DNA of 64,000 bases from an uncultured Piscinibacter sp. (GCF_937952055.1 NZ_CALFYO010000021.1:434001-498000); one strand, 5' to 3'; counted from the first letter of the stretch, positions 36,167 to 46,696 are shown. Made by a program: numbers and translations. The notes: a model not told the origin generated them from the sequence alone.

Positions 36167-36330
36167 GTTGCGCTGCTCACGGCCGGCGCGCGAGCGGCCG
36201 CGAGTGGGCTCAGCACCAGCAGCGCGGTGACGGCCAACGTGGCCAACATCACCGCGCCGACCAGACCCACCGCGAACTGGCGGCGACGCCGTGCCTTGGA
36301 CTCGGCGACGTAGGACTCGTAGTGCTTCAT
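36163..36330 (-). CDS. Small single-span membrane protein
   Basis: The 55-residue frame begins MKHYESYVAESKARRRRQFAVGL and continues with a hydrophobic segment (VGAVMLATLAVTALLVL) ending in an Ala-rich tail. A ribosome binding site GGAG lies 9 bases before the ATG. A basic cytoplasmic part followed by one helix is a typical small inner-membrane layout. No family is recognised. The stop codon overlaps the next start (ATGA). Confidence 0.6.
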   Translation of the reverse strand: MKHYESYVAESKARRRRQFAVGLVGAVMLATLAVTALLVLSPLAAARAPAVSSAT

Positions 36331-36347
36331 GCAGGGTCTCCTTCACG

Positions 36348-36374
36348 GGCATCGGCGCGTGCCGCGCCGATGCC
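36348..36374. promoter_or_regulatory. Perfect 12-bp inverted repeat with a 3-base loop
   Basis: GGCATCGGCGCG and CGCGCCGATGCC flank TGC. It lies 70 bases past the end of the secreted protein gene at 36445 and 18 bases before the small membrane protein start, all on the minus strand. No T-run follows, so it could be a factor-dependent terminator stem or a repressor operator. Confidence 0.5.
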
Positions 36375-36444
36375 ACGAATCTAGGAGAGCCGGGCCCCGC
36401 GCGCATCGCTCGTTGGGGGGAAGGCCCTGGAGCAGCCCCTCGAC

Positions 36445-36915
36445 TCAGTGGCGGTACTTGCGCTCGTCGCGGCGGTCATCACGGCGGTTGTCGTGGCGAT
36501 CCTGCCAATTCGGGATGCCGTCGCGGTCGCGGTCCCAGTCGCGGCGGTTGTCGTAACGGTCGTAGCGGTTGGGGATGCCGTCGTGGTCGCGGTCACCCCA
36601 GCCACGGCGATGGGATGGGCCATAGACGATCGGCACCGGGCGGCTGACCACCACCGGCGCCGGATAGACCACGCGCGGCACCGGACGATAGACCACCGGC
36701 GGGGGCGCATAAACCACCGGCGCAGGTGCGTAGACGACCGGCGGCGGCGCGTACACCGGCGCCGGCGCATAGACGGGCACCGGCGCACTGGAGATGACCG
36801 TGCCGATCGGCGGCAGGCTGATGCCGATCGACCAGTGGACATCGCCAGCCCGAGCGGTGCCTGCGGCAAACAGCGTGGTCGCGGTGGCGAGGGCGGCAAT
36901 CAGGGGCTTGTTCAT
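36445..36915 (-). CDS. Secreted Pro/Tyr-repeat protein with Asp-rich DGIPN repeats
   Basis: The 156-residue protein has a signal peptide (MNKPLIAALATATTLFAAGTARA). A repeat region of VYAPAP/VYAPPP-type units (about residues 45-100) follows, then an arginine/aspartate-rich tail with two copies of the DRDHDGIPN/RDRDGIPN motif, resembling thrombospondin type 3 calcium-binding repeats. Similar proteins are common in Burkholderiales but uncharacterised. The ATG at 36915 has GGAGAAATCGC upstream. Confidence 0.75.
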   Translation of the reverse strand: MNKPLIAALATATTLFAAGTARAGDVHWSIGISLPPIGTVISSAPVPVYAPAPVYAPPPVVYAPAPVVYAPPPVVYRPVPRVVYPAPVVVSRPVPIVYGPSHRRGWGDRDHDGIPNRYDRYDNRRDWDRDRDGIPNWQDRHDNRRDDRRDERKYRH

Positions 36916-37067
36916 GCGATTTCTCCTTGGGCGGCGCGCAAGCGGTGCGTGCCTGCTGTCGTCAACGCCGCCAGCGGGGGGCTGCGTTGACGGCCAAAGG
37001 TAAAGACATATTGCTGGGCGGCTCCCCCGCAAGGGGGCCCGGCGGACCGCGTCGATAGAATCAGTGC

Positions 37068-38849
<1,782 letters not shown>

Positions 38850-38867
38850 TCCGCACCGCAGCGGGCC

Positions 38868-40504
38868 TCAGCCGATGCAGGTGCGGTTCTTTCCCGTGCG
38901 CTTGGCCTCGTAGAGCGCCTGGTCGGCGCGCTCCAGCGTCGCCTCGATCGGCTCGCCGGTGCGGTAGGCGGTGACTCCGGCGGAGAAGGTGACGAACACC
39001 GTCCTGTCCTCGTGCATGAACAGGCCGCCCGACAGCGAGCGCTGCAGCCGGGTCAGGATCTGCTGGCCCTCGTCAACCGGCGTCTGCGGCAGCAGCACGA
39101 CGAACTCCTCGCCGCCGTAGCGCGCCACCAGGTCGGTCGGGCGCAGCGTCTTGCTCACCACTGCGGCGAGCGAGCGCAACGCCTCGTCGCCGGCCGCATG
39201 GCCCAGTTCGTCGTTCAGCCGCTTGAAGTTGTCGATGTCGAGCAGTCCGACTGCGAGCGCGGCACCGCCGCGATCGACACGCGCGCGCTCCGCGTTGAAG
39301 GCCTGCAGCAGTCCGCGGCGGTTGGCGATCTGCGTGAGCTGGTCGGTCGAGACCTCGCTGGACAGCCGGCGCAGTTCGCCCTCCAGCTGGCCAACGCGTG
39401 CGGTGAGCTCGCTCGCGCGCGCATGCTCCTCCTGCAGCCGCGTCTGCGTCTGCTGCACCAGCGCCTGCACAGTGCGCGTTTCCTCGACCATCTCGCGCAC
39501 CACGCCGGTCAGGCTCTCCAGCGAGTCGGCCTTCTCGATCACGTCGGCATAACGCCCGACACTCTCGTGAAAGCGCCCAGTCTGCGTGCCGAGTTCGCCC
39601 AGTTCGCTGAGCATGCGGTTGATCAGCGACTTGAGCGCCTCCCGCGCCTTTTCGCGCTCGGCGCGAAGCGCTCCCTGGCGCTCGCGCGTGTCGCGCAGCA
39701 GTTCGCTCACCGCGCGCACGCCACGTGCGCTCAGGCCCTCGTCCAGCTTGACGCGCATTGCGTCGCACTGTCCCCTGGCCCAGCTGTCGTCCTCGGCGAG
39801 GTCGGTCAGGCTGGCGGTGAGCTCCTGGCACAGCGCACCCAACTGGTCGACAAGGTGGTGGCGGTGCCGCAGATGCCGGCACGCCGGCACAGCGTCTCGA
39901 GTTCCTCGGCCAGCGGCGTCGAAGCGCCCTCGCGGCCGATGCGCTGGACGAGACCGGCCAGCGCCTGCGACAGCGGCGCCGCGGCATCGTCCGGCGGCAG
40001 TGCCTTGCGCGTGGTCTCGCCCAGCGTGCCGACGACACGACCCCAGGGGCGCTCATCGGCGAGTGCCAGCGCGATCGGCGTCCCGCCGGCGGACTGCGGA
40101 GGCGTCTCCAGTCCTTCCAGCGGCGCAGGCTCGGTCTCGACGCCGGCGTCCGGCGTGTCCGATTCCCAGCTCGCCGCGAGCTGCGCCAGCCGCTGCTGCA
40201 GGCGCTTGGCGTCGCCGCGGCTGCCCTCGAGCACGCGCTGCAGGCTGTCCTTGCGGCGTGCCGCCGTCCAGTGCCGCCCGCCACGCTCGACGCCTCGCAC
40301 CAGCTTGCCGATCAGCGCTGCGAGTGCGGCGCCCTCGCTGGCGGCAGGCGCAGGCTCTCCCGCCTCCTGCGCATAGGCGCGCGCGCAATTCTCGGGAGTC
40401 GGCTCCAGACGGTCGAGCACGAGGCGCCGCAGCGCCGCCTTGGCAATCTGCGCCGGCAATGTCTCGGCACCGGGGCGAGTCGCCGGGGTGCGTGTGGTGT
40501 CCAT
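38868..40504 (-). pseudogene. Diguanylate cyclase (GGEEF) gene split by a frameshift
   Basis: The first frame (from ATG 40504) reads MDTTRTPATRPGAETLPAQIAKAALRRLVLDRLEPTPENCARAYA and continues to EELETLCRRAG. There the conserved sequence jumps to another frame (HLRHRHHLVDQLGALCQELTASLTDLAEDDSW), which runs to 38868. One extra base near 39874 would restore a 545-residue protein. The GGDEF domain (STDQLTQIANRRGLLQAF, YGGEEFVVLLPQ) has an intact catalytic motif after a coiled-coil sensor region. It would make c-di-GMP. The lesion may be real or a sequencing error. It lies 18 bases after the REC-GGDEF-EAL gene. Confidence 0.82.
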
Positions 40505-40522
40505 CGTCGTCGTGAGAGGGGT

Positions 40523-42775
40523 TCAGCCGGCCGGCTTCAGGCGCGTCTCGCGCATTTCGGCCGGCCGCAGCACTTCGGTGAGGTCCATCTCGCCGGCCTT
40601 GCCGATCCACGGCGCCTTGCGCGGCAGCACCGTCTGCTGCAGCCAGCTCTCGATGTCCTCGGCCGGTTGCGGACGGCTGAACAGGTAGCCCTGCATCACG
40701 CTGCAGCCCAGGCGGTGCAGCGCCTCCATCTGGCGCAGGCTCTCCACCCCTTCGGCGACCACGCGCAGGCCGAGCGCACGCGCCAGCGCGATGATGGCGC
40801 CGACGATGTGGTTGCTCTGTGGCGTGAGACCCAGATCGCGCACGAACTTGATGTCGATCTTCAGCTCGGAGATCGGCAGTGTCGCCAGGTAGGCCAGCGA
40901 CGAGTAGCCGGTACCGAAGTCGTCGATCGCGATTTCCACGCCGATCTCGTTGAGCCGGTGCAGCACGGGGATGGTGTTGCCTTCCGACATGATGCCGGTC
41001 TCGGTGATCTCGATCTGGATCGAGTGGTGCGGTACGCCGTAGGCGCTGACCGCGTTGTGGATCTGCTCGACCAGGTCGGTGCGTTCGAACAGCCGGCTCG
41101 GCAGGTTCACGGCGATCGCGTCGGCGAAGCCGAAGTTGTCCTGCCAGACGCGCGCCTGACGCGCCGCCTCGCGGATGGCCCACTCCGACATCGGAATGAT
41201 CAGACCCGTCTCCTCGGCCAACGGAATGAATTCGCCCGGAGGCTCCAGCTTGCCGCCGCGCCGCCAGCGCATCAGCGCTTCCGCGCCCACCATGCGCGCG
41301 CTGCGCACATCGATCTTCGGCTGGTAGTGCAGCACCAGTTCGTTGCGCTCGATGGCCTTGTGCAGCGCGGTCTCGAGCTCGAGCTTCTCCCGCCCCTTGC
41401 CGGCGAGCATGGGCGAATACAGGGACGCGTTGTTGCGCCCGCTGGACTTGACGGCATACATCGCCACGTCGGCGTTGCGCAGCACGTCGGCCATGGTCGC
41501 GCCGTCGCGCGGGTACAGCGCGATGCCGACGCTGGCGGTCACGAAGCACTCCTGCCCGCCGACGAAGATCGGCTCGCGCATCAGGTCGAGGACGCGCTTG
41601 GCGACGCGCTCGGCATCGCGCTCGTCCGAAACCTCGGGCAGCAGCGCGACGAACTCGTCGCCGCCGAGCCGGCCCACCGCCTCGAGCGTGCGGTGCGATC
41701 GCGAGCCCATCGCCTCCAGCGAGCTCTCCATCACCTGGTCGGAGTGGCGCACGCAGGAGCGCAGGCGGCGCGACACCTCCATCAGCAGTTCGTCGCCGGC
41801 ACCGTGGCCCAGCGTGTCGTTGATGACCTTGAAGCGGTCCAGATCGATCAGCAGCAGCGCCACCTGGTGGCCGAGGCGCCGCGCGTGTTCGAGCGCACGC
41901 TCGGTGCGCCAGATGAGCTGTCTGCGATTCGGCAGCCCGGTCAGGCCGTCGAAGTTGGCGAGGTGCTTGATCTTGTCCTCGGCCATGCGCCGGTCGGTCA
42001 CATCCTGCACGATGCCGGTGTAGCCGACCAGGTTGCCGTGCTCGCTGAACTCCGGCTCCGCCTCGACGTGCACGATGCGCTGGCGGCTGTCGAGCAGCGT
42101 CACCGGCACATCGGTGGCCAGCACCGAGCTGTGCTTGAGCACCTCGCGCAGCACCGTCAGCAGGCCGGCGCGCTCCTCGGGGGGCAGCATGCGCAGGAGG
42201 CTGCGGAACGGCAGCGTCTGGTCGGGGGCGAGGCCGAACACGCGCAGGCCTTCGGCCGACAACACCGGCCCGCCGTCGCCGCGCTTCCAGTCGAAGCTGC
42301 CCATGCGCGCCAGGTCCTGCGCGCGCGCCAGGCGCGACTTGTTGCGCTCCAGTTCCTGGCGGGTGCGCGCCGAGCGCAGCAGGTAGCGCAGCCGACCGGC
42401 CAGCAGGCTCCACTGCGTCGACTTGACGAAGAAGTCGGTGGCGCCGGCCTCGTACGCGCGCGTGATGGAGGCATCGTCGTCCAGGCCGGTGAGCATGAGC
42501 ACCGGCAGCGACTCGAAGCCGGGCAGGTGGCGCAGTTCGCGGCAGGTCTCGAAGCCGTCGAGCCCCGGCATCAGGGCGTCCAGCACGACCACGTCGGGCA
42601 GCCAGTCGGTGAGCATGCGGATCGCCTGCTCGCCGCCGGTGGCCTCGGTAATGTCGAAGCCGCGCTCGCGCAGAGCGATCGAGGTCAGCAGCAGATTGAC
42701 CTCGTCGTCGTCCACCAGCAGCACCTTCGGCTGGCCGGGCAGATCGTCCTCGTCCTGGGCTGGATTCTTCTTCAT
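40523..42775 (-). CDS. Response regulator with PAS, GGDEF and EAL domains
   Basis: The 750-residue protein has a receiver domain (about 15-130) with VLLVDDDEVN, the phospho-Asp in VVVLDALMPGLDG and the Lys in FFVKS. A PAS domain (about 150-270) ending IVQDVTDRRMAEDKIKHLANFDGLTGLPNR leads into GGDEF (GGDEFVALLPEV intact, with an extra loop before it) and EAL (GAEALMRWRR, DDFGTGYSSLAYL, AEGVES). Both c-di-GMP domains look active. An Hpt gene overlaps upstream (ATGA), so phosphate transfer from Hpt to this receiver is likely. Confidence 0.92.
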   Translation of the reverse strand: MKKNPAQDEDDLPGQPKVLLVDDDEVNLLLTSIALRERGFDITEATGGEQAIRMLTDWLPDVVVLDALMPGLDGFETCRELRHLPGFESLPVLMLTGLDDDASITRAYEAGATDFFVKSTQWSLLAGRLRYLLRSARTRQELERNKSRLARAQDLARMGSFDWKRGDGGPVLSAEGLRVFGLAPDQTLPFRSLLRMLPPEERAGLLTVLREVLKHSSVLATDVPVTLLDSRQRIVHVEAEPEFSEHGNLVGYTGIVQDVTDRRMAEDKIKHLANFDGLTGLPNRRQLIWRTERALEHARRLGHQVALLLIDLDRFKVINDTLGHGAGDELLMEVSRRLRSCVRHSDQVMESSLEAMGSRSHRTLEAVGRLGGDEFVALLPEVSDERDAERVAKRVLDLMREPIFVGGQECFVTASVGIALYPRDGATMADVLRNADVAMYAVKSSGRNNASLYSPMLAGKGREKLELETALHKAIERNELVLHYQPKIDVRSARMVGAEALMRWRRGGKLEPPGEFIPLAEETGLIIPMSEWAIREAARQARVWQDNFGFADAIAVNLPSRLFERTDLVEQIHNAVSAYGVPHHSIQIEITETGIMSEGNTIPVLHRLNEIGVEIAIDDFGTGYSSLAYLATLPISELKIDIKFVRDLGLTPQSNHIVGAIIALARALGLRVVAEGVESLRQMEALHRLGCSVMQGYLFSRPQPAEDIESWLQQTVLPRKAPWIGKAGEMDLTEVLRPAEMRETRLKPAG

Positions 42776-43176
42776 GCAGGCTTGTCCAGAAGCGACCTTA
42801 GGGCCTGCAGGGCTGCCGCGAGCTCGGCGCCGAGCGCGACGATCGGCGCGTCGAGGTCCTCGCTGCTGTCCTCGCGGATCATGGCTTCGACGGCGGCGCA
42901 CTGCCGCGACAGCGTCATCGCGCCGATGCTGGCCGAAGACGACTTGAGCGTGTGGGCGACATGGCGGATGCCGGCCCGGTCGCCACGGCGGCGTGACTCC
43001 TCCAGCTGCGGCCCCAGTCGGGCCACCGAGGTCTCGAAGGCCTTCAGCACCCGCTCGATGAGATGGCTCTCGCCACGAGGGTCGAGTTCCCTCAGACGCT
43101 CCAGTGCCTGCGGGTCGAGCACGGCCTCCGACGGCACGTCCTGCGGGCCGCTGTGAGAGGGCGATGGGGTCGACAT
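42772..43176 (-). CDS. Hpt domain phosphotransfer protein
   Basis: The protein has the histidine phosphotransfer motif VAHTLKSSSASIGAMTLSRQCAAVEAM with the phospho-His in HTLKSSS. Helical regions follow, including ELAAALQALRSLLD. About 134 residues from ATG 43176 (MSTPSPSHSG); a GTG at 43233 would add 19 residues. It overlaps the REC-PAS-GGDEF-EAL gene by four bases. It probably passes phosphate from a hybrid kinase to that receiver. A receiver relic upstream suggests it was once part of a larger hybrid protein. Confidence 0.85.
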   Translation of the reverse strand: MSTPSPSHSGPQDVPSEAVLDPQALERLRELDPRGESHLIERVLKAFETSVARLGPQLEESRRRGDRAGIRHVAHTLKSSSASIGAMTLSRQCAAVEAMIREDSSEDLDAPIVALGAELAAALQALRSLLDKPA

Positions 43177-43251
43177 GTCGTGCGCGTGCGAGAGTTCGAG
43201 AGCGTCGGCTTCGGTGACGGGGCCGGTCGCCACGGCGGCGACTGGTTTGGG

Positions 43252-43811
43252 CTATTGTCTTCGACAACCAACACCCTCCGGTCGGGTTGCGGGTGGTGCG
43301 CGATCACCCGTCGGCGTGAGGAAGTCACACGCGCCCACGCCCGATGCAGCCTGGGCCGCCGGCGCAGCGTGTACCGACTGCGTCAGCTGCGACAGGGTCA
43401 GTTCGAACAGCGCCTCGAGTGCCCCGGGCGGCGCCTGCAGCACGACCTCCCCCAGCTCGATCACGGCCACCCACGCGCCACCCTGCCCCACCGGCAACGC
43501 GAACGGCCCGAGGCCCCTCCCGACGATGCGTCCGTCGCGCAGCGACTCGCCCAGCGGCGAACGGTCCAGCCGCACGCGGTGTTCGACGCCGGCCGCGCCG
43601 AGGTCGCCGGCCACCAGCGTGACCAACGTGGCGATCGGCGGCGCGATCTCCAGCACGCGGTGCACGGTGGTCTCGCGCGCGCCCAATTCGGAGCGCAGGG
43701 TTGCCGCGGCAGCGTGCAGGGCTGGCTCGAAGCCCGGGCTTGCGGCAATCGCCTCCATCACCCGCCGCGCCACATCGCGCAGCGCCGCTTCGTCGAGGTG
43801 CGCGGGTGCGC
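43252..43811 (-). pseudogene. GAF-like ORF, 5' end lost at the flgM junction
   Basis: The frame reads HLDEAALRDVARRVMEAIAASPGFEPALHAAAATL and later APPIATLVTLVAGDLG, LDRSPLGESLRDGRIVGRGLGPFALPVGQGGAWVAVIELGE, a pattern resembling GAF sensory domains. The open frame continues upstream into antisense flgM, so no credible start exists. Its stop at 43252 overlaps another frame reading RRVLVVEDNSPNQ, like the first strand of a receiver. I infer a fragment of a signalling protein; the GAF call is tentative. Confidence 0.45.
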
Positions 43812-44053
43812 CGGCCAAGTCCGCAGCGGCAGCACAGCCCGGCGCGGCCGGTGCCGCCGACCCCAGCGCGAAGGTCGAGTTGTCCGGCGCCGTCGACCTG
43901 ATGGCCGGCAAGGGCACGGCCGACTTCGATGCCGAGAAGGTCGAGCGCATGTCGGAATCGATCGCCGACGGCAGCTACAAGGTCAACGCCGAGTTGATCG
44001 CCGACAAGTTGATCGCCAATGCCCAGGAACTGCTGGGCAAGGTGAAGCGCTGA
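43811..44053 (+). pseudogene. flgM: Anti-sigma-28 factor FlgM, 5'-truncated
   Basis: FlgM binds sigma-28 (FliA) and holds late flagellar genes off until the hook is finished. The C-terminal part is clear: SAKVELSGAVDLMAGKGTADFDAEKVERMSESIADGSYKVNAELIADKLIANAQELLGKVKR, about 80 residues with the linker. The usual 20-25 N-terminal residues and any start codon are missing. Upstream sequence in frame is antisense to the GAF-like frame and has no ATG, GTG or TTG with family-like sequence. flgN follows after 8 bases. It may be lost, or the assembly is wrong here. Confidence 0.75.
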
Positions 44054-44061
44054 CGCCCCGC

Positions 44062-44448
44062 ATGGCCGACACGCCGATCGCCCCTGCCGACTCCCGCCTC
44101 GACGCGGCACTGACCGCCGTCGACGACCGGCTTCGCGCGCTCGGTGATGCGCTGCGCGCCCGCGATGCGGCCGCCATCGAACTGCAGGCCAGCGAGTTGC
44201 ACCGCGCACTGTCGGCGGTGGTCGATCAATTCGCCCGCGCTGCCAAGAGCGGCCCGATCGCCCCGGCCCTGCGCCAGCGTCTGGCCCGTACCGGTGGTCT
44301 GGTCGCTGCGCAGCGCGAATCGCTGTCGCGTGCGACCGCCGCGCTGGATCGGGCCATGGACGTGCTGACGCCGCGCGACGCGGTCACCGTCCACTCGCCC
44401 CAAGGCAGCACCGAGCGCGGCCTGTGCGGCGGCGCCATCCAGGCCTGA
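44062..44448 (+). CDS. flgN: FlgN-like flagellar export chaperone
   Basis: The 128-residue, mostly helical protein follows flgM in the usual flgMN order. It reads LDAALTAVDDRLRALGDALRARDAAAIELQASELHRALSAVVDQF and QRLARTGGLVAAQRESLSRATAALDRAMDVL, matching FlgN helical patterns in betaproteobacteria. FlgN binds hook-filament junction proteins FlgK and FlgL before export. No other flagellar gene lies in the window. Sequence signal alone is weak; context carries the call. Confidence 0.7.
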   Translation: MADTPIAPADSRLDAALTAVDDRLRALGDALRARDAAAIELQASELHRALSAVVDQFARAAKSGPIAPALRQRLARTGGLVAAQRESLSRATAALDRAMDVLTPRDAVTVHSPQGSTERGLCGGAIQA

Positions 44449-44465
44449 ACCCTCCCCGGAGCGCC

Positions 44466-44494
44466 TTGCCGGCGCGCCTGCGCGCCGCTATGCT
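44466..44494 (+). promoter_or_regulatory. dinB promoter, -35 TTGCCG, 17 bp, -10 TATGCT
   Basis: TTGCCG at 44466-44471 and TATGCT at 44489-44494 are separated by 17 bases, the optimal sigma-70 spacing. The expected transcription start is 6-7 bases after the -10, which is the A or T of the dinB ATG at 44501. There is no ribosome binding site. The -10 overlaps the LexA box. Confidence 0.6.
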
Positions 44495-44508
44495 GTACAT
44501 ATGTACAG
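44493..44508 (+). promoter_or_regulatory. LexA (SOS) box at dinB
   Basis: CTGTACATATGTACAG is a perfect 16-bp palindrome matching the proteobacterial SOS box CTGT-N8-ACAG, with an AT-rich spacer and T/TT outside. It covers the end of the -10 element and the ATG start codon, so LexA would block the promoter fully. Confidence 0.9.
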
Positions 44509-45727
44509 TTCCGGCGCGCCACGCCTGATCTCACACCTCGACATGGACGCGTTCTACGCGTCCGTCGAACTGCTGCGCTACCCGGAACTGCGCGGTCTGC
44601 CCGTCGTGATCGGCGGCGGCCGACGCCATCAGCCCGAGGTCCTGGCCGACGGCACGCGCCGATTCGCCCGCTTGCGCGACTACACCGGCCGCGGGGTCAT
44701 CACCACCAGCACCTACGAAGCGCGCGCGCTCGGCGTGTTCTCGGCAATGGGCACGATGAAGGCGGCGGCGCTCGCGCCCGACGCCATCCTGCTGCCGGTG
44801 GACTTCGACGAGTACCGCAAGTACTCGCGCCTGTTCAAGGCGGCGGTGCGCGAGATCGCCCCTCGGGTCGAGGACCGCGGCATCGACGAGATCTACATTG
44901 ACCTCAGCGAGGTGCCCGGCGTCTTCGCCGATGGTGGCCGCGCGGTCGGCGAGCGACTGAAGGACGCGGTGCGCACGGCCACCGGCTTGACCTGCTCGAT
45001 CGGCATCACGCCGAACAAGCTGCTGTCCAAGCTCTGCTCCGAACTCGACAAGCCCGATGGCCTGACGTTGCTGGGCTTCGACGGCATCCCCGCGCGCATC
45101 TGGCCGCTGGCGGCACGCAAGCTCAACGGCATCGGCCCGAAGGCAAGCGAAAAGCTGGCCGGCCTCGGCCTGCACACCATCGGCGAGGTCGCCGCGGCCG
45201 ACCCGGCGTTCCTGGTGCAACACTTCGGGCCGAACTACGGCCGCTGGCTGCACGACGCATCGCACGGGCGCGACGCGCGCGAAGTGGTGACGCACAGCGA
45301 GCCGGTATCGATCAGCCGCGAGACCACCTTCGAGCGCGACCTGCACGCGGTGCGCGACCGCGCCGCGCTGTCGGCCATCTTCACCGAACTGTGCGTCGAA
45401 CTCGCCGGCGACCTGGCGCGCAAGGGCTACGCCAGCAAGACCATCGGCATCAAGCTGCGCTTCGAGGACTTCAGGTCGATCACCCGCGACCTCACGCTGC
45501 CGGCGCACACCCTGGACGCGCGCACCATCCGCCGCTCCGCCGGCGAGTGCCTGAAACGGGTCGACCTGACGAAGCGCCTGCGGCTGCTCGGCGTGCGCGC
45601 CGGCGCGCTGGCGAGGCTGACCGACCTGATCGCGCCGCTTGCGACGCCGCCGCAGGCCCCGCCGCGTGCCGAGGAGCCCGACGGGCGGTACGGCTTGCCG
45701 CTGTTCGACCTGCACGGCGCCGACTGA
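44501..45727 (+). CDS. dinB: Y-family DNA polymerase (Pol IV-like)
   Basis: This 408-residue translesion polymerase has LISHLDMDAFYASVE with the first catalytic Asp, RGIDEIYIDLSEV with the second Asp-Glu pair, the fingers region TTSTYEARALGVFSAMG and the helix-hairpin-helix LNGIGPKASEKLAGLGLHTIGE. The little-finger domain ends with LRLLGVRAGALARL. It has no C-terminal clamp-binding QLxLF seen clearly, though LPLFDLH is similar. The ATG at 44501 is the only workable start since later ATGs would drop the catalytic Asp. It lies inside a LexA box. Confidence 0.93.
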   Translation: MYSSGAPRLISHLDMDAFYASVELLRYPELRGLPVVIGGGRRHQPEVLADGTRRFARLRDYTGRGVITTSTYEARALGVFSAMGTMKAAALAPDAILLPVDFDEYRKYSRLFKAAVREIAPRVEDRGIDEIYIDLSEVPGVFADGGRAVGERLKDAVRTATGLTCSIGITPNKLLSKLCSELDKPDGLTLLGFDGIPARIWPLAARKLNGIGPKASEKLAGLGLHTIGEVAAADPAFLVQHFGPNYGRWLHDASHGRDAREVVTHSEPVSISRETTFERDLHAVRDRAALSAIFTELCVELAGDLARKGYASKTIGIKLRFEDFRSITRDLTLPAHTLDARTIRRSAGECLKRVDLTKRLRLLGVRAGALARLTDLIAPLATPPQAPPRAEEPDGRYGLPLFDLHGAD

Positions 45728-45781
45728 ACACTCGCGGCTGCAGCGAAGGACTGCGGCCGCGCGGTTGGCGACAATCGCCGC

Positions 45782-46696
45782 ATGACGCCGCCGGACATCC
45801 GCTTCCCCTCCATCGAAGGCCTGCGCGCCTTCGAAGCAGCGGCGCGCCTGGGCAGCTTCGAGCGCGCCGCCGAGGAACTGCACGTCACCGCCAGTGCGGT
45901 GGGCAAGCGCATCGCCGCGCTGGAAGACCTGCTCGGCACGCCGCTGTTCAGCCGCGGCCCGAAGGCGCTGGCGCTCACGGCCACCGGCAAGGAATACCTT
46001 GCGCAGGTTGGCGCGGCGCTCGGACTGCTCGCGGCGGTGCCGCTGCACCGGCGCACCGCGCAGCGCATCGAGCGGCTGCGCATCAGCGCTCCGCCGACCT
46101 TCGCCCGGCAGATCCTCGTGCCTGCGCTGGAGCGTTTCACCGCGGTGCACCCGCACGTGGAACTGGAGGTGGTGCTGTCGATCCCCTACCTCGATGCAGC
46201 GGCCACCGAGGCCGACGTCGAGGTGCGCCATGGCGACCCGGCGGCGCACAGCGGCATGCCGCTGCTCGACGAGCGCGTGTTGCCGCTGGCCTCGCCCGCG
46301 CTGCTGCAGCGACTGCCGCCCCTGGCCGAGCCGCGCGACCTGCGCCAGGCGCCACTGCTGCGCACGCCGCTCGAGCCCTGGGCGCCCTGGTTCGCCAGTG
46401 CCGGCCTGGCCTGGGACGAGCCCGCGCAGGGCACCAAGCTGGTCGACCTGGGCCTGACGCTGGAGGCGGCCGTGAGCGGCCAGGGCATCGCGCTGGCACG
46501 GCCCAGCCTGGCACGCCACTGGCTGGCCGGCGGCGCCCTGGTGCCGGTGTCCAGCGTGAGTGCACCGCCGGCCTTTCGCTACTACCTGCTGCCGCATGCA
46601 GAGCAGGGGCCGGCGGCGGACTTCGCCGTCTGGCTGCGCGGCGAATGCGACGAGGCGGCGCGCGCCGCGGCGGCGCTGATTTCGGCCCGAGCCTGA
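45782..46696 (+). CDS. LysR-family transcriptional regulator (GcvA/AmpR-like)
   Basis: The 304-residue protein has an N-terminal winged helix (FPSIEGLRAFEAAARLGSFERAAEELHVTASAVGKRIAALEDLLGTPLFSRGPKALALTATG) typical of LysR regulators, then a two-lobed effector domain. It precedes an L-lactate dehydrogenase gene by 67 bases on the same strand. LysR regulators often act on nearby genes, but the target and ligand are not shown. Confidence 0.9.
   Translation: MTPPDIRFPSIEGLRAFEAAARLGSFERAAEELHVTASAVGKRIAALEDLLGTPLFSRGPKALALTATGKEYLAQVGAALGLLAAVPLHRRTAQRIERLRISAPPTFARQILVPALERFTAVHPHVELEVVLSIPYLDAAATEADVEVRHGDPAAHSGMPLLDERVLPLASPALLQRLPPLAEPRDLRQAPLLRTPLEPWAPWFASAGLAWDEPAQGTKLVDLGLTLEAAVSGQGIALARPSLARHWLAGGALVPVSSVSAPPAFRYYLLPHAEQGPAADFAVWLRGECDEAARAAAALISARA

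Noticed and set aside
36445..36915. VYAPAP repeat DNA as a CRISPR or tandem satellite
   Set aside because: The repeats are in frame, coding and irregular; no spacer-repeat structure is present anywhere in the window.
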